Source: DASZUC01 sp035547775
Lineage (GTDB): Bacteria; Patescibacteriota; Saccharimonadia; Saccharimonadales; UBA4665
NCBI GenBank assembly: GCA_035547775.1
Contig: DASZUC010000003.1
Coordinates: 1-39,112, forward strand
DNA length: 39,112 nucleotides
Direction: 5' to 3'
Shown: positions 1-7,631 of the stretch, piece by piece
Numbering within the stretch: the stretch's first letter is position 1
How the letters are laid out: each line of letters opens with the position of its first letter
Program-made: the position numbers and the translations under genes
Notes under the pieces: model-generated
Databases searched by the model: none
Told to the model about the DNA's origin: nothing
What the model saw: only the letters and a program-made list of their open reading frames with translations

Positions 1-126
1 TATTGAGCCAGCAAAAAGCACGAAGAGCCGATTAACTTTGCCCTTGGGGTTCCGAGCAAAGATTAAACCCGCAAGGCTAAGGTTAATCAAACTAGTAGCG
101 ACAATGATCGCTAGCGTGCTGTCCAT
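1..126 (-). CDS. 7TM sensor histidine kinase, N-terminal fragment
   Basis: The open frame starts with ATG at 126 and runs off the left edge, giving 42 residues. They form one hydrophobic segment (about residues 4-24) followed by a basic turn with ARNPKGKVNRLF and a second hydrophobic start. That turn is typical of the first loop of the 7TM sensing domain at the N-terminus of many membrane histidine kinases (HisKA_7TM type); the kinase part lies outside the window. The gene begins 12 bases after the stop of the acyltransferase gene on the same strand, so it is probably the third gene of that operon. There is no clear Shine-Dalgarno sequence. It could also be another multi-spanning protein, because only one and a half membrane segments are visible. 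Confidence 0.5.
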   Translation of the reverse strand, partial: MDSTLAIIVATSLINLSLAGLIFARNPKGKVNRLFVLFAGSI

Positions 127-138
127 ATACTACTTATG

Positions 139-828
139 TTAATCGTGCAGGAGTGTATTGGCAACTTCTATCGCTGCAGAAAAAACATCTGGGAAGTTCG
201 CACTCAAATGGTCGTGAAGCTGATTGATGTCCATAAGCACAGGTACGGTCGGCGATCCCATGTAGTCGGTAGATGGTCCGAGCTGTTGGACACCTGGGCC
301 AAAAATGCCTTTAAACCGATGGAAGTAATCCTCGTCAAAACTGGCAAGCATGTAGGGAGCATCGTGGCGGCGGGCTTCCCCGTAGATTGCGCCATAGAGT
401 GCTACCGAGATACGGCCAGCATCTTCGGGCTTCCCCCGCATATCTCTAGCGACCGAAAGGGTTCCTACCTCAAAAGTTGAGTGTAAGTCTAAGGCTGCCA
501 ACTTGGCATAACCAGATTCATCAATCGTTAAACGACCCTCTTTAATGTCGGTGAGTGTTTTAAAGCCTGTGTCTGGGCTGTAAAAAATTAGCCGCGTACT
601 TCCTTCGGCTAGACCATTGCGATGCACGCCTACAAACTCCGTTACGCCGAGATACGGCGCATATTCATCGGCCAGCTCAGCGGCACTTTGGACATAATCC
701 TTCTCTATAAATATTTCGGCTTCAATATCGGCCGCAGTTTGCCAGTGCAGACTATCTGGAGTAACGGCAATGTGGACACCGTCAAACAGTGCTGGTACTA
801 CTTCTGGTTTCTCGTGAGCGATAGACAT
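139..828 (-). CDS. GNAT-fold N-acyltransferase, LuxI/FeeM-like
   Basis: A 229-aa soluble protein. The pattern fits the autoinducer-synthase/N-acyl amino acid synthase branch of the GNAT fold: an AEIFIEKDYV stretch near residue 37, a GSTRLIF strand at 76-82, FEVGTLSV at 119-126 and a C-terminal block (168-201) with YFHRF...LGPSTDYMG...PVLMDI. Members transfer fatty acyl chains from acyl-ACP or acyl-CoA to an amine (homoserine lactone, amino acids, polyamines). The start is supported by an AAGGAG ribosome site 8 bases upstream, which abuts the stop of the decarboxylase gene; only 12 bases separate the two genes. The sensor kinase gene follows 12 bases downstream. The family call is by motif reading only; substrate is unknown. 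A role in acylating the product of the upstream decarboxylase is inferred. Confidence 0.55.
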   Translation of the reverse strand: MSIAHEKPEVVPALFDGVHIAVTPDSLHWQTAADIEAEIFIEKDYVQSAAELADEYAPYLGVTEFVGVHRNGLAEGSTRLIFYSPDTGFKTLTDIKEGRLTIDESGYAKLAALDLHSTFEVGTLSVARDMRGKPEDAGRISVALYGAIYGEARRHDAPYMLASFDEDYFHRFKGIFGPGVQQLGPSTDYMGSPTVPVLMDINQLHDHLSANFPDVFSAAIEVANTLLHD

Positions 829-840
829 GTCCGCGTCTCC

Positions 841-1986
841 TTAGTTAATAAAATAATTTTTAGGTGGCTCAAAGCCGTTGAAAGCCGAAGCGTAAACCAA
901 CGTGTAGGCCCCGACTGCGTCAATGTACAACTTGTCGCCAACGCTGATGTCGGATGGCAATGAATAATCAGTACCGATGGTGTCGTATGCGTCACAGGTA
1001 GGGCCCGTGAGTACGAAACTCTTTTCGTAGCCATTGGGGTTCTTATCAGTTCGGACGGGGTATTTTAGATTGGGGATCTCGAGTGGTTCAATTAAGCCCT
1101 GAAATGCGCCCATATCCAAATACAACCAGTCGCTACCGCTACGGTGTTCTCGGCCAATTACAGTTGTTACAAGTGTAGTAGAGCTAGCAACTAGAGAACG
1201 ACCAGGTTCAGCCATTAGCTTTACATAAGCAGGAATGTGCTTCTTGACGCTCTTGTTAATCGTTTTGGCTATATCTGTTAGTTTGGCAACTGGCTCGCCG
1301 TAGTCCGCCGGGAAACCACCTCCCAAGTTTAGAAATTCTATTTGAATACCCCTATCTGCCAGATGAGCGATGAGTTTGCCGGCTATTTCGAGAGCGGTTT
1401 CCCAGACTTGCACATTTTCCGATTGAGAGCCAACATGGAATGTCACGCCCTTCACTTTTAGTCCGGCTTCTTGAGCGATTGAACAGAAGTCAGCGCCATG
1501 TAGCGGGCCAACTCCAAACTTCTTGGATAACGGGAACAGACTACCATAGTCAGAAACCTTGAGTCGTAAATAGACGTTTGATCCTGGAGCATATTTGGCT
1601 AATTTCTCAATTTCGGTCAGGCTGTCAAAAGCGAAGTAACGCACACCGAGTTTATAAGCAGCCTTAATGTGAGCCGGGATTTTGACAGGGTTACTGTATA
1701 AGATACGGTCTGGCTTGATACCCAAGCTCAAGAGAATATTTAATTCACCGAGAGAGGCGATATCGTAGCCATCGACCATGGAATTGATGGTACGTATGAC
1801 GCGAGGGTCGCGATTTGCCTTAATGGCATAGTGCAAGGCGACTTTCGGTAAAGCTGTTTGAAAATTGCGTACGCTCTGTCGGACCACTGCCAGGTCAGTG
1901 ACCATATAGGGCGTCGCCCGTTGCGGAGTCACAACGCGGGACTTGCGTGTAGCTTTAGGCTTAGCGGCAGTAGTCTTTAGTGGCAT
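841..1986 (-). CDS. Ornithine/lysine decarboxylase-like PLP enzyme (fold III)
   Basis: 381 aa, alanine-racemase-fold decarboxylase. Visible signatures: HYAIKAN with PLP lysine K56, FHVGSQS with H184, LNLGGGFP (222-224 glycines binding phosphate), EPGR at 260-263, GPTCDAYDTI with C331 and D332, and GAYTLVYASAFNGF near the end (Y361). The C331-D332 pair and the final motif match eukaryotic-type ornithine decarboxylases rather than diaminopimelate decarboxylase; the expected reaction is ornithine to putrescine or lysine to cadaverine. The N-terminus (1-22) is basic and low complexity. A TTGCAA-N17-TATAAT promoter lies at 2039-2011, and an AAGGA site sits 9 bases before the ATG. It heads a probable operon with the acyltransferase and sensor kinase. 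Confidence 0.85.
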   Translation of the reverse strand: MPLKTTAAKPKATRKSRVVTPQRATPYMVTDLAVVRQSVRNFQTALPKVALHYAIKANRDPRVIRTINSMVDGYDIASLGELNILLSLGIKPDRILYSNPVKIPAHIKAAYKLGVRYFAFDSLTEIEKLAKYAPGSNVYLRLKVSDYGSLFPLSKKFGVGPLHGADFCSIAQEAGLKVKGVTFHVGSQSENVQVWETALEIAGKLIAHLADRGIQIEFLNLGGGFPADYGEPVAKLTDIAKTINKSVKKHIPAYVKLMAEPGRSLVASSTTLVTTVIGREHRSGSDWLYLDMGAFQGLIEPLEIPNLKYPVRTDKNPNGYEKSFVLTGPTCDAYDTIGTDYSLPSDISVGDKLYIDAVGAYTLVYASAFNGFEPPKNYFIN

Positions 1987-2010
1987 TCCTTACAATCCTT
2001 ACTTTGATTT

Positions 2011-2039
2011 ATTATATCCTAATTTGTTTATTTTTGCAA
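2011..2039 (-). promoter_or_regulatory. Sigma70-type promoter of the decarboxylase operon
   Basis: TTGCAA (2039-2034), a 17-base spacer and a perfect TATAAT (2016-2011) precede the decarboxylase start at 1986. This leaves a leader of roughly 18 bases carrying a Shine-Dalgarno sequence, unlike the leaderless genes elsewhere in the window. Confidence 0.7.
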
Positions 2040-2083
2040 TGTTTGGGATGTATTTGAGGGGTTTGGCCAAACTAAAAACAAAT

Positions 2084-2115
2084 AAAAAAGGCACCACTCC
2101 AGAAGGAGTAGCGCC
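2084..2115 (-). terminator. Terminator-like hairpin reading leftward
   Basis: The arms 2090-2100 and 2105-2115 pair with two mismatches around an AGAA loop. On the minus strand the stem is followed by six T residues (2089-2084), as in an intrinsic terminator; on the plus strand no T-run follows. No minus-strand gene lies directly upstream, so it may insulate the decarboxylase promoter or end a short antisense RNA. Confidence 0.45.
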
Positions 2116-2184
2116 CTGATTTATCTGCTAAAGAACACTTTTAAATGTGGCACAAGCACTATAGAATGTCAACAGGTAGACGAG

Positions 2185-2571
2185 ATGGCTAAGCAAAAAA
2201 TCGCGATTATCGAGGACGACATCGCCATCGCAGAGATGTACTTGTTTAAGTTGCGCCAAAGTGGCTACGACGTCAAGACGGCGCATAACGGCAGCGAGGG
2301 CTTAGAACTGTTAACTGACTTTAGGCCTGATCTTGTACTTCTAGATCTGATGATGCCAGTAATGACTGGGGATGAATTACTTGAGCAGGTTCGCACCACC
2401 ACTTGGGGCAGCCAGTTACGGGTGATTATTTTGACCAACATTAGTAAAGATGAAGCCCCGAGTAAACTACGATTTTTACATGTCGATCGCTACATCGTTA
2501 AAGCTCACTACACCCCAGCCCAAGTTGTGAAAATTGTCGAGGAAGTACTCTCGCAGCCCAGCGCAAAGTAA
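2185..2571 (+). CDS. Single-domain response regulator (CheY-like)
   Basis: 128 aa consisting of one receiver domain and no output domain. Acidic pocket E10-D11-D12, phosphoacceptor D54 in LLDLMMP, switch threonine T84 in ILTN and lysine K106 are all present. It should pass or absorb phosphate from a histidine kinase. It is transcribed divergently from the operon ending in a sensor kinase and is followed 38 bases later by a second receiver protein with the same architecture. Partnering with that kinase is inferred from position. Ribosome site is weak; a possible -10 (TATAGAAT region) lies about 20 bases upstream. Confidence 0.9.
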   Translation: MAKQKIAIIEDDIAIAEMYLFKLRQSGYDVKTAHNGSEGLELLTDFRPDLVLLDLMMPVMTGDELLEQVRTTTWGSQLRVIILTNISKDEAPSKLRFLHVDRYIVKAHYTPAQVVKIVEEVLSQPSAK

Positions 2572-2609
2572 TTGTGTTTAGGCTCTCCATAACGTAGGAT
2601 TAGGGTACG

Positions 2610-2978
2610 ATGACCAAGATTGCTATTGTCGAGGACGACCAGGCTATTTCCCAGATGTACCGCTTCAAATTTGAAGCGGAAGGCTACGATGTTCAAACCG
2701 CCGAAAACGGCAAAGTTGGCCTGGAATTGGCCGAGAATATGAAGCCCGACATCATTTTGCTCGATTTAATGATGCCCGAAATGACCGGCGATCAAATGCT
2801 GGCCGAACTACGTAAAACAGCCTGGGGCAAAGATACTAAGGTTATTATTCTGACCAACATGGGCGAACAGGAAGTGCCCGACAGCGTCAAACAGCTGGGT
2901 GTGAGCGCCGTAATCTTAAAGGCCGACATGACGCCCCGCCAAGTAGCCGATTTGGTCAAAAAACAGCTCGGCGCTTAA
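2610..2978 (+). CDS. Single-domain response regulator (CheY-like), tandem paralogue
   Basis: 122 aa, receiver domain only: E8-D9-D10, phosphoacceptor D52 (LLDLMMPEMTG), T82 and K104. It closely resembles its upstream neighbour in the DLMMP and AWG...VIILTN regions (TWG in the neighbour), so the pair is probably a tandem duplication. There is no DNA-binding or enzymatic output domain, so action is by protein-protein contact or as a phosphate sink. A TAGGAT box lies 9 bases before the start, so it may also have its own promoter. Confidence 0.9.
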   Translation: MTKIAIVEDDQAISQMYRFKFEAEGYDVQTAENGKVGLELAENMKPDIILLDLMMPEMTGDQMLAELRKTAWGKDTKVIILTNMGEQEVPDSVKQLGVSAVILKADMTPRQVADLVKKQLGA

Positions 2979-3003
2979 AGCCTCTTTCTGCCATAATACT
3001 GCT

Positions 3004-4302
3004 ATGAATGTTGCCATTTTAGGTTACGACACCGAAGGCCGAGTATCGTATGACTACTACCGGAAGCTTGGTCACGACGTTACAATTTGCGATCAGAAGA
3101 CAGATTTAGCAGTGCCAGCTGGAGCTGCTACGGTGCTAGGCGAAAGTTATTTGGATGATTTAGATCGCTTCGACATCTTGGTGCGTACCGCCGGCATGTC
3201 GCCGCGTAAAATCCTCAGCAAGAATCCTGCTGTAGCGAGCAAAATCACCACACAAGTAAACGAATTCATGCATGTCTCGCCAACACGCAATATTATTGGC
3301 GTCACTGGCACCAAGGGCAAAGGCACCACCAGCACACTAATTGCCCAGATGCTGGAAGCAGCTGGTAAGCGCGTCCACCTGGGCGGTAACATCGGTATTC
3401 CGGCACTGGAACTGCTGGACGAAGACATTCGGCCCGAGGATTGGGTGGTGCTGGAATTATCAAGCTTCCAGCTGATTGATTTGAAAGTCTCACCCCATAT
3501 TGGTGTCTGTTTGATGGTCGTTCCGGAACACCTCGATTGGCACCCCGACATTAACGATTACACGCTGGCAAAGTCGAATTTATTTGCCCACCAAAAGTCT
3601 ACCGACATTGCCATTTATTTCCCCGAAAGTGAGTTGTCACGCTTAATTAGCAGTCACGGTCACGGCCAAAAACTGCCCTACTTTGCTTCGCCTGGCGCAG
3701 CTGTTTCAGGTGGTGAGATCGCCATTGAGAATCAGCCGATCTGCCGCACTGATGAGCTTAAGCTACTGGGTCAGCATAACTGGCAAAACGTCTGCGCCGC
3801 AGTCACCGCCGTTTGGCAAGCCACCCAAGATGTAGCAGCCCTCCGTAAGGCGCTCACCACTTTTACGGGGCTAGAGCACCGCTTAGAATTGGTGAGCGAG
3901 CATCACGGTGTGCGCTATTACAACGACAGTTTTGGCACCACGCCAGAAACGGCTATGGTGGCCTTGCAAGCTTTTAACGAGCCAAAAGTTATCATTTTGG
4001 GCGGCTCAGACAAAGGCGCCAACTATGAAGAACTGGCTAAAACAGTGGCTAAAACCAATGTTCGACAGGCGTTATTGATCGGCGAGCAAGCCGTGCGCAT
4101 TCAGGCCGCACTGGAAGCGGCCGGATTCCACGACTTTCAGCCTGGCGGCACAACCATGAACGACATTGTTGAGAAAGCTCAGGCCATCGCACAGCCTGGA
4201 GATGTAGTGCTATTATCACCCGGCTGTGCCAGTTTTGATATGTTTGAGAATTATAAAGATCGGGGCAATCAGTTCAAGCGCGCTGTGCAAGCACTCGCTT
4301 GA
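3004..4302 (+). CDS. murD: UDP-N-acetylmuramoyl-L-alanine--D-glutamate ligase
   Basis: 432 aa, usual length for MurD. It adds D-glutamate to UDP-MurNAc-L-Ala in the cytoplasm. Seen: N-terminal Rossmann-like domain (VAILGYDTEG), ATP loop GTKGKGTT at 102-109, ELSSFQ at 151-156, a second-domain histidine block (EHLDWH) and a C-terminal Mur ligase domain beginning near GLEHRLELV. CATAAT lies exactly six bases before ATG (2992-2997), so the mRNA should be leaderless. The 3' end overlaps murI, which makes its D-glutamate substrate, by 29 bp tail to tail. Stop is TGA. Confidence 0.95.
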   Translation: MNVAILGYDTEGRVSYDYYRKLGHDVTICDQKTDLAVPAGAATVLGESYLDDLDRFDILVRTAGMSPRKILSKNPAVASKITTQVNEFMHVSPTRNIIGVTGTKGKGTTSTLIAQMLEAAGKRVHLGGNIGIPALELLDEDIRPEDWVVLELSSFQLIDLKVSPHIGVCLMVVPEHLDWHPDINDYTLAKSNLFAHQKSTDIAIYFPESELSRLISSHGHGQKLPYFASPGAAVSGGEIAIENQPICRTDELKLLGQHNWQNVCAAVTAVWQATQDVAALRKALTTFTGLEHRLELVSEHHGVRYYNDSFGTTPETAMVALQAFNEPKVIILGGSDKGANYEELAKTVAKTNVRQALLIGEQAVRIQAALEAAGFHDFQPGGTTMNDIVEKAQAIAQPGDVVLLSPGCASFDMFENYKDRGNQFKRAVQALA

Positions 4303-4921
4303 GTTGGCGCATAATTGACGCTTCTGGCTCAATAATAACAGCGCGGTTGCGAGCAATATCTTGCAAAATTTCGTCAATCCAATGGTAATGGGTGCAACCT
4401 AACACGATAATATCAGCGCCAGCGTCGAGCACCTCGCTGAGCCTGGTTTCTAGCTTGCTAATGTCGACTTGATTGTTTTGGATCATCAGCGCCCAGTCGC
4501 TGCAGTCGGGTTCTAGCACTGTACAATCCTTGGCATATGTCTGCTTCAGCCAGTGGTAGCGTTGGCTTTGCAAAGTGAGGGGCGTGGCACAGACGGCGAT
4601 AATACCCGTTACGGTGCGCTCAGCTGCTGGCTTAATCATTGGCTCAGTAGCGATCAGCGGGATGTCAAAACGAGCACGCAACTGCTCAATCAAATTTGTT
4701 GAAACCGTGTTGCAAGCCACTACGATCACCTGGCAACCGGCCTCGGCCAGCTCCTGAAAAATAGGCACCACAAAACCAAAAATTTCTTGCGGCGTACGTG
4801 TTCCGTATGGCACATGTGCTTTGTCTTCACGCAGTATTACTTCATGTTCGGGCAGGGCTCGCTGAATAAAATTCGCGACCGAGAGACCGCCAACGCCAGA
4901 ATCGAAAACACCGATTTTCAT
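4274..4921 (-). CDS. murI: Glutamate racemase
   Basis: 215 aa; converts L- to D-glutamate for the ligase encoded just across. Signatures: FDSGVGG at 6-12 with D7 and S8, catalytic C70 in VACNT and C176 in GCTHY. It is about 50 residues shorter than typical MurI (about 265 aa) but both catalytic cysteines are kept. Last gene of the folD-phosphoribosyltransferase-murI operon: its ATG overlaps the preceding stop by 4 bp (4918-4921), implying translational coupling. It overlaps murD by 29 bp at the 3' ends. Confidence 0.93.
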   Translation of the reverse strand: MKIGVFDSGVGGLSVANFIQRALPEHEVILREDKAHVPYGTRTPQEIFGFVVPIFQELAEAGCQVIVVACNTVSTNLIEQLRARFDIPLIATEPMIKPAAERTVTGIIAVCATPLTLQSQRYHWLKQTYAKDCTVLEPDCSDWALMIQNNQVDISKLETRLSEVLDAGADIIVLGCTHYHWIDEILQDIARNRAVIIEPEASIMRQLKRVLAQRA

Positions 4922-5511
4922 CTCTTGAAGTCACCTGCCTCGTGATACGGACAGTCTTCCGGTAGCCAATCTTCAATTGGCCGCTCAATAAAATGAGTAA
5001 TCGAGGTAAAGTACTCTTCAAACGCTGGCATAATACTGCCCCGCAACCAACCGTCAATCAGATGCACTTCGATGTCCGGGTTAATCTTGAGCAGTTCTCT
5101 GGCTACGGCCGCGGGCGTCGCTCCTGTGGTGACCACATCTTCAAAAATTGCCACGCGGCCAAGTTTAGCAATACGTTCTTGCTCTGGCTCGGGAAATTCA
5201 AAAGAGCGAGAATCGAGTTTCATGGGGCTATACACAGGCCGACCGTACCTGAGCCAGCGTCGACCGGCCATAGCGATCTTTTCAGCTCCTTTGGGTACCG
5301 GAATAATCGCTTGAGCACCAAGCTGTTTGGCACTATCGCGCAGGGCCGTTTGGACTACCTCTAGTGCTGTCGGATTATCCACCACTCGATCCAAATGAAC
5401 TTTGATCATGGTGTGACGGCCACTGTTCAAAACAGTATGACCACGATCCATCACGCCAGCTTGCTTAACGGCGTCGTAAATGCGTGGACCTTCGAGCGGT
5501 CGAATACTCAT
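4918..5511 (-). CDS. Phosphoribosyltransferase, orotate PRT-like
   Basis: 197 aa, type I phosphoribosyltransferase. The PRPP-binding motif VAIFEDVVTTGAT is at 120-132, preceded by a core strand IIPVPKG (70-75). The tail has WLPEDCPYH, resembling the cysteine-containing end of some orotate phosphoribosyltransferases, so UMP synthesis or base salvage is plausible; the exact base is not decided by the sequence. It sits between folD and murI with 4-bp ATGA overlaps on both sides, so all three are made together. Confidence 0.75.
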   Translation of the reverse strand: MSIRPLEGPRIYDAVKQAGVMDRGHTVLNSGRHTMIKVHLDRVVDNPTALEVVQTALRDSAKQLGAQAIIPVPKGAEKIAMAGRRWLRYGRPVYSPMKLDSRSFEFPEPEQERIAKLGRVAIFEDVVTTGATPAAVARELLKINPDIEVHLIDGWLRGSIMPAFEEYFTSITHFIERPIEDWLPEDCPYHEAGDFKR

Positions 5512-6323
5512 GGCTTCTCAGTTAGGGTAGCCCGCGCAGCACGAATAACATTTTCGAATAACGCACAAACTGTGAGAGGACCAACGCCGCCCTTTTCGGG
5601 GGTAATAGTAATGTTTGGCAGTTCGCGAACTTCGGCCGCGACATCACCTACCAGACCATTGCTATCGGTCGCCACGCCCGCATCAACAATGACCGCATTT
5701 GGCTTGATCATCGCCGCCGTAATTAAACCAGGCACACCGGTAGCCGCAACGAGTATGTCGGCCGTGAGAGTTATTTCGGCTAAATCGGCCACGTCTTTAT
5801 CGGCCACGACGACGTCCAGACCAGAGGCTTGCCAGATTTTCGCCAGTGGTTTGCCCACAAGGCGCCCATGCCCCACGATTACCAAGCGCTTGCCTCGCAG
5901 CTCTACGTTGTAACCCGCTAGCAGCCAATTGATAGCCATAGGTGTCGCTGGGTCAAAAGTAGTCTTTTCGGCCAATCCGTCGACATCTTTTTCAACAGCC
6001 ACAGCATTGAGAATTTCAGTGGTTTGGTTGGGATCGGGTAATGGGATTTGGACAATAATACCGTGGACTGATAGATCTTGATTGAGCTTTTCAATCTCGG
6101 CCAGCGCCGCCACTTGGTCCACCGTACGCACATCGACATCGACCAAAATATCGTCGCCGTAGTCTTGCTTGAGCTTCATGTAGCTATCAACCACCGGATT
6201 TGGGTTGGTACGGACAATTGTCAACTTCGGTGCTAAACCGCTCGCCTGGCGCAAGCCGCGCACTTGATGAGCCTGGCGCTCTTGAATATAGCCAGCCAAC
6301 TCCCGACCGTTCAGTGATTTCAT
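5508..6323 (-). CDS. folD: Methylenetetrahydrofolate dehydrogenase/cyclohydrolase
   Basis: 271 aa from the chosen start. It interconverts methylene-, methenyl- and 10-formyl-tetrahydrofolate. Seen: SYMKLK with the catalytic Tyr-Lys pair, GIIVQIPLPD, VDGL, and the NADP-binding GRLVGKPLA. An open frame extends 10 codons upstream to 6353, but TATACT lies at 6335-6330, exactly six bases before the ATG at 6323, matching the leaderless rule of this window, so the shorter form is preferred. First gene of the operon with the phosphoribosyltransferase and murI. It belongs with glyA, folP and a dihydrofolate reductase in this window to a folate/one-carbon set. Confidence 0.93.
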   Translation of the reverse strand: MKSLNGRELAGYIQERQAHQVRGLRQASGLAPKLTIVRTNPNPVVDSYMKLKQDYGDDILVDVDVRTVDQVAALAEIEKLNQDLSVHGIIVQIPLPDPNQTTEILNAVAVEKDVDGLAEKTTFDPATPMAINWLLAGYNVELRGKRLVIVGHGRLVGKPLAKIWQASGLDVVVADKDVADLAEITLTADILVAATGVPGLITAAMIKPNAVIVDAGVATDSNGLVGDVAAEVRELPNITITPEKGGVGPLTVCALFENVIRAARATLTEKP

Positions 6324-6399
6324 ATCTACAGTATACCGCATGACACTTGCCAAAACAGAGGTAATTTGCTAAAGTTTTGTGGTCTTCTCGTTTTTTATA

Positions 6400-6511
6400 A
6401 ATTTTCAAACCAAGTCTTTTGAGTGTTTGAAAATTTGAGAGGAGAAACATAGCGCTAAGCCGAAGCTTTTGCCGAAGAGGCAAAACGAGGCAGGCGCGTA
6501 CGTTTCGACGA
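6400..6511 (+). ncRNA. Structured leader RNA directly before tRNA-Lys
   Basis: No CDS fits here, but the segment folds well: an 11-bp perfect stem (6400-6410 with 6425-6435), a conserved GAGAGGA (6437-6443), an outer helix AAACATA/TACGTTT (6445-6451, 6499-6505), GCGC/GCGC (6452-6455, 6494-6497), GCC/GGC and a TTTTGCC/GGCAAAA hairpin (6467-6485) with a GAAGC/CGA internal loop. A homologous segment precedes tRNA-Gly at 24687, and its helices differ by compensating changes. A TATAAA box (6395-6400) suggests a start just upstream, so leader and tRNA would be one transcript, released by RNase P. Function unknown. Confidence 0.6.
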
Positions 6512-6588
6512 GGGCCCATAGCTCAGCTGGTTAGAGCAGCAGACTCTTAATCTGCGTGTCCAGGGTTCGAGTCCCTGTGGGCCCTCCA
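6512..6588 (+). tRNA. tRNA-Lys(CTT)
   Basis: Cloverleaf with acceptor GGGCCCA/TGGGCCC, anticodon loop CTCTTAA (anticodon CTT, reading AAG), T-loop TTCGAGT and an encoded CCA (6586-6588). Preceded by the structured leader RNA. Confidence 0.97.
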
Positions 6589-6627
6589 AGTAAAGCACCT
6601 CGGCGTAAGTCGGGGTGTTTTACTTGG
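6586..6627 (+). terminator. Long hairpin after tRNA-Lys
   Basis: Arms 6586-6599 and 6614-6627 pair over 14 bp with one G-T pair, and the inner bases extend the stem further to a GTAA loop. The arm includes the encoded CCA of the tRNA. There is no T-run after the stem, so it is a probable but atypical terminator or processing structure. Confidence 0.5.
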
Positions 6628-6692
6628 TGAATCATAGTGGCTCGGTTCACAGGCACAGCCTCCTCACCAGGGGTGTTTGGTATAATCGAGCC

Positions 6693-6989
6693 ATGGATAC
6701 TAGCTCACCGCCCCAGACGGCCGAAGAATATATGATCCTCGTACGACAACTCGCTGCTATCACCAGTAAGGCCATGGACTACATAGAGAGCCACCCGCCA
6801 ATCGAGGCACGGGCCTTGGAGCGCATTGCTCAAAACGTCGAGACCATTGCCTGCTTGCGAGGTGATTCGGGCATTTACGAGACGACCAGACCAGCTGGTT
6901 TGGCTGACTATCAAAAAGAGCTGTACGCTATCGAGGATCAGCTGCGCTCCAGACTCCTCGGACTTGGCTACACCTATCCTGCTCGCTAA
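6693..6989 (+). CDS. Hypothetical protein, 98 aa
   Basis: Not recognised. A soluble, mostly helical-looking protein with several Glu/Arg/Leu-rich stretches. The frame is open upstream to 6615, but a perfect TATAAT (6681-6686) lies six bases before ATG 6693, so that start is chosen. It is followed 10 bases later by the LURP-one-like gene, whose ribosome site immediately follows the stop codon, so the two are likely one transcription unit. Confidence 0.7.
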   Translation: MDTSSPPQTAEEYMILVRQLAAITSKAMDYIESHPPIEARALERIAQNVETIACLRGDSGIYETTRPAGLADYQKELYAIEDQLRSRLLGLGYTYPAR

Positions 6990-6999
6990 CGGAGAAACT

Positions 7000-7599
7000 A
7001 TGAAACAATTTGTGATTGAACAAAAAGCCACCATGTTGATCAACCAGTATCGTCTTTATGCGGCTGATGCCGGCGGTGGCAAGCAAGAACAGATTGGTTT
7101 CGCGGAGCAAAAGCGCTTTTCGTTCAAAGAAAAGTTTGAAGTCTTTAGCGACGAGCAGAAATCTAGCGTCTTGTTCACTGTTCAAGCTCGAAAAGCTCTC
7201 GATTTCGGATCACGTTATGACATTTACGATGCCAAAGGGAAGACAATTGGCGTCCTGGGCAAGGCCTTTAAAACGTCGCTGCTACGCAGTACCTGGCAGA
7301 TATTTGCCGTAGGCCAGGAAGATCAACCAATTGCTATCGCCCAAGAACGCCACCGCGGAATCGCTGTTTTTCGTCGTCTATGGACGCTGTTGCCCGAAGT
7401 AGGAGATTTTCCGTTTTTTATACGCTATCATTTTGATTTTATAGCTACAGGAGACCAAGCGGTAGTTGGCAGTTTTAATAAAACTACTCGCTTGTACGAT
7501 CACTATCTGTTGCACGCCGAAGACAGCCTCCTCCAACAAACCGATTGGCGCACGCTCATTGCCTTAGGCATCATGCTTGACGCCCTGCAAGGCCGCTAG
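7000..7599 (+). CDS. LURP-one-related/Tubby-C-like family protein
   Basis: 199 aa. The protein has the repeated beta-hairpin pattern of the LOR/YxjI/scramblase-like superfamily: FVIEQKATMLINQYRLY, then DIYDAKGKTIGVLGKAFK and WQIFAVGQEDQPIAIAQE as successive basic-hydrophobic strands. Members bind membranes or lipids, but no biochemical activity can be assigned. The frame is open further upstream (6826), but GGAG at 6991-6994 with 5-base spacing fixes ATG 7000. Second gene after the 98-aa protein. Confidence 0.6.
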   Translation: MKQFVIEQKATMLINQYRLYAADAGGGKQEQIGFAEQKRFSFKEKFEVFSDEQKSSVLFTVQARKALDFGSRYDIYDAKGKTIGVLGKAFKTSLLRSTWQIFAVGQEDQPIAIAQERHRGIAVFRRLWTLLPEVGDFPFFIRYHFDFIATGDQAVVGSFNKTTRLYDHYLLHAEDSLLQQTDWRTLIALGIMLDALQGR

Positions 7600-7631
7600 C
7601 CCCTAGGCTGTATCAAGGTTATACTAACCGC

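Noticed and set aside
841..1986. Diaminopimelate decarboxylase (lysA)
   Set aside because: The GPTCDAYDTI and GAYTLVYASAFNGF motifs fit ornithine/lysine decarboxylases better, and no lysine-pathway genes are nearby.
6400..6511. T-box or known riboswitch before tRNA-Lys
   Set aside because: No T-box sequence or specifier loop is visible, and the downstream gene is a tRNA rather than a synthetase or transporter.
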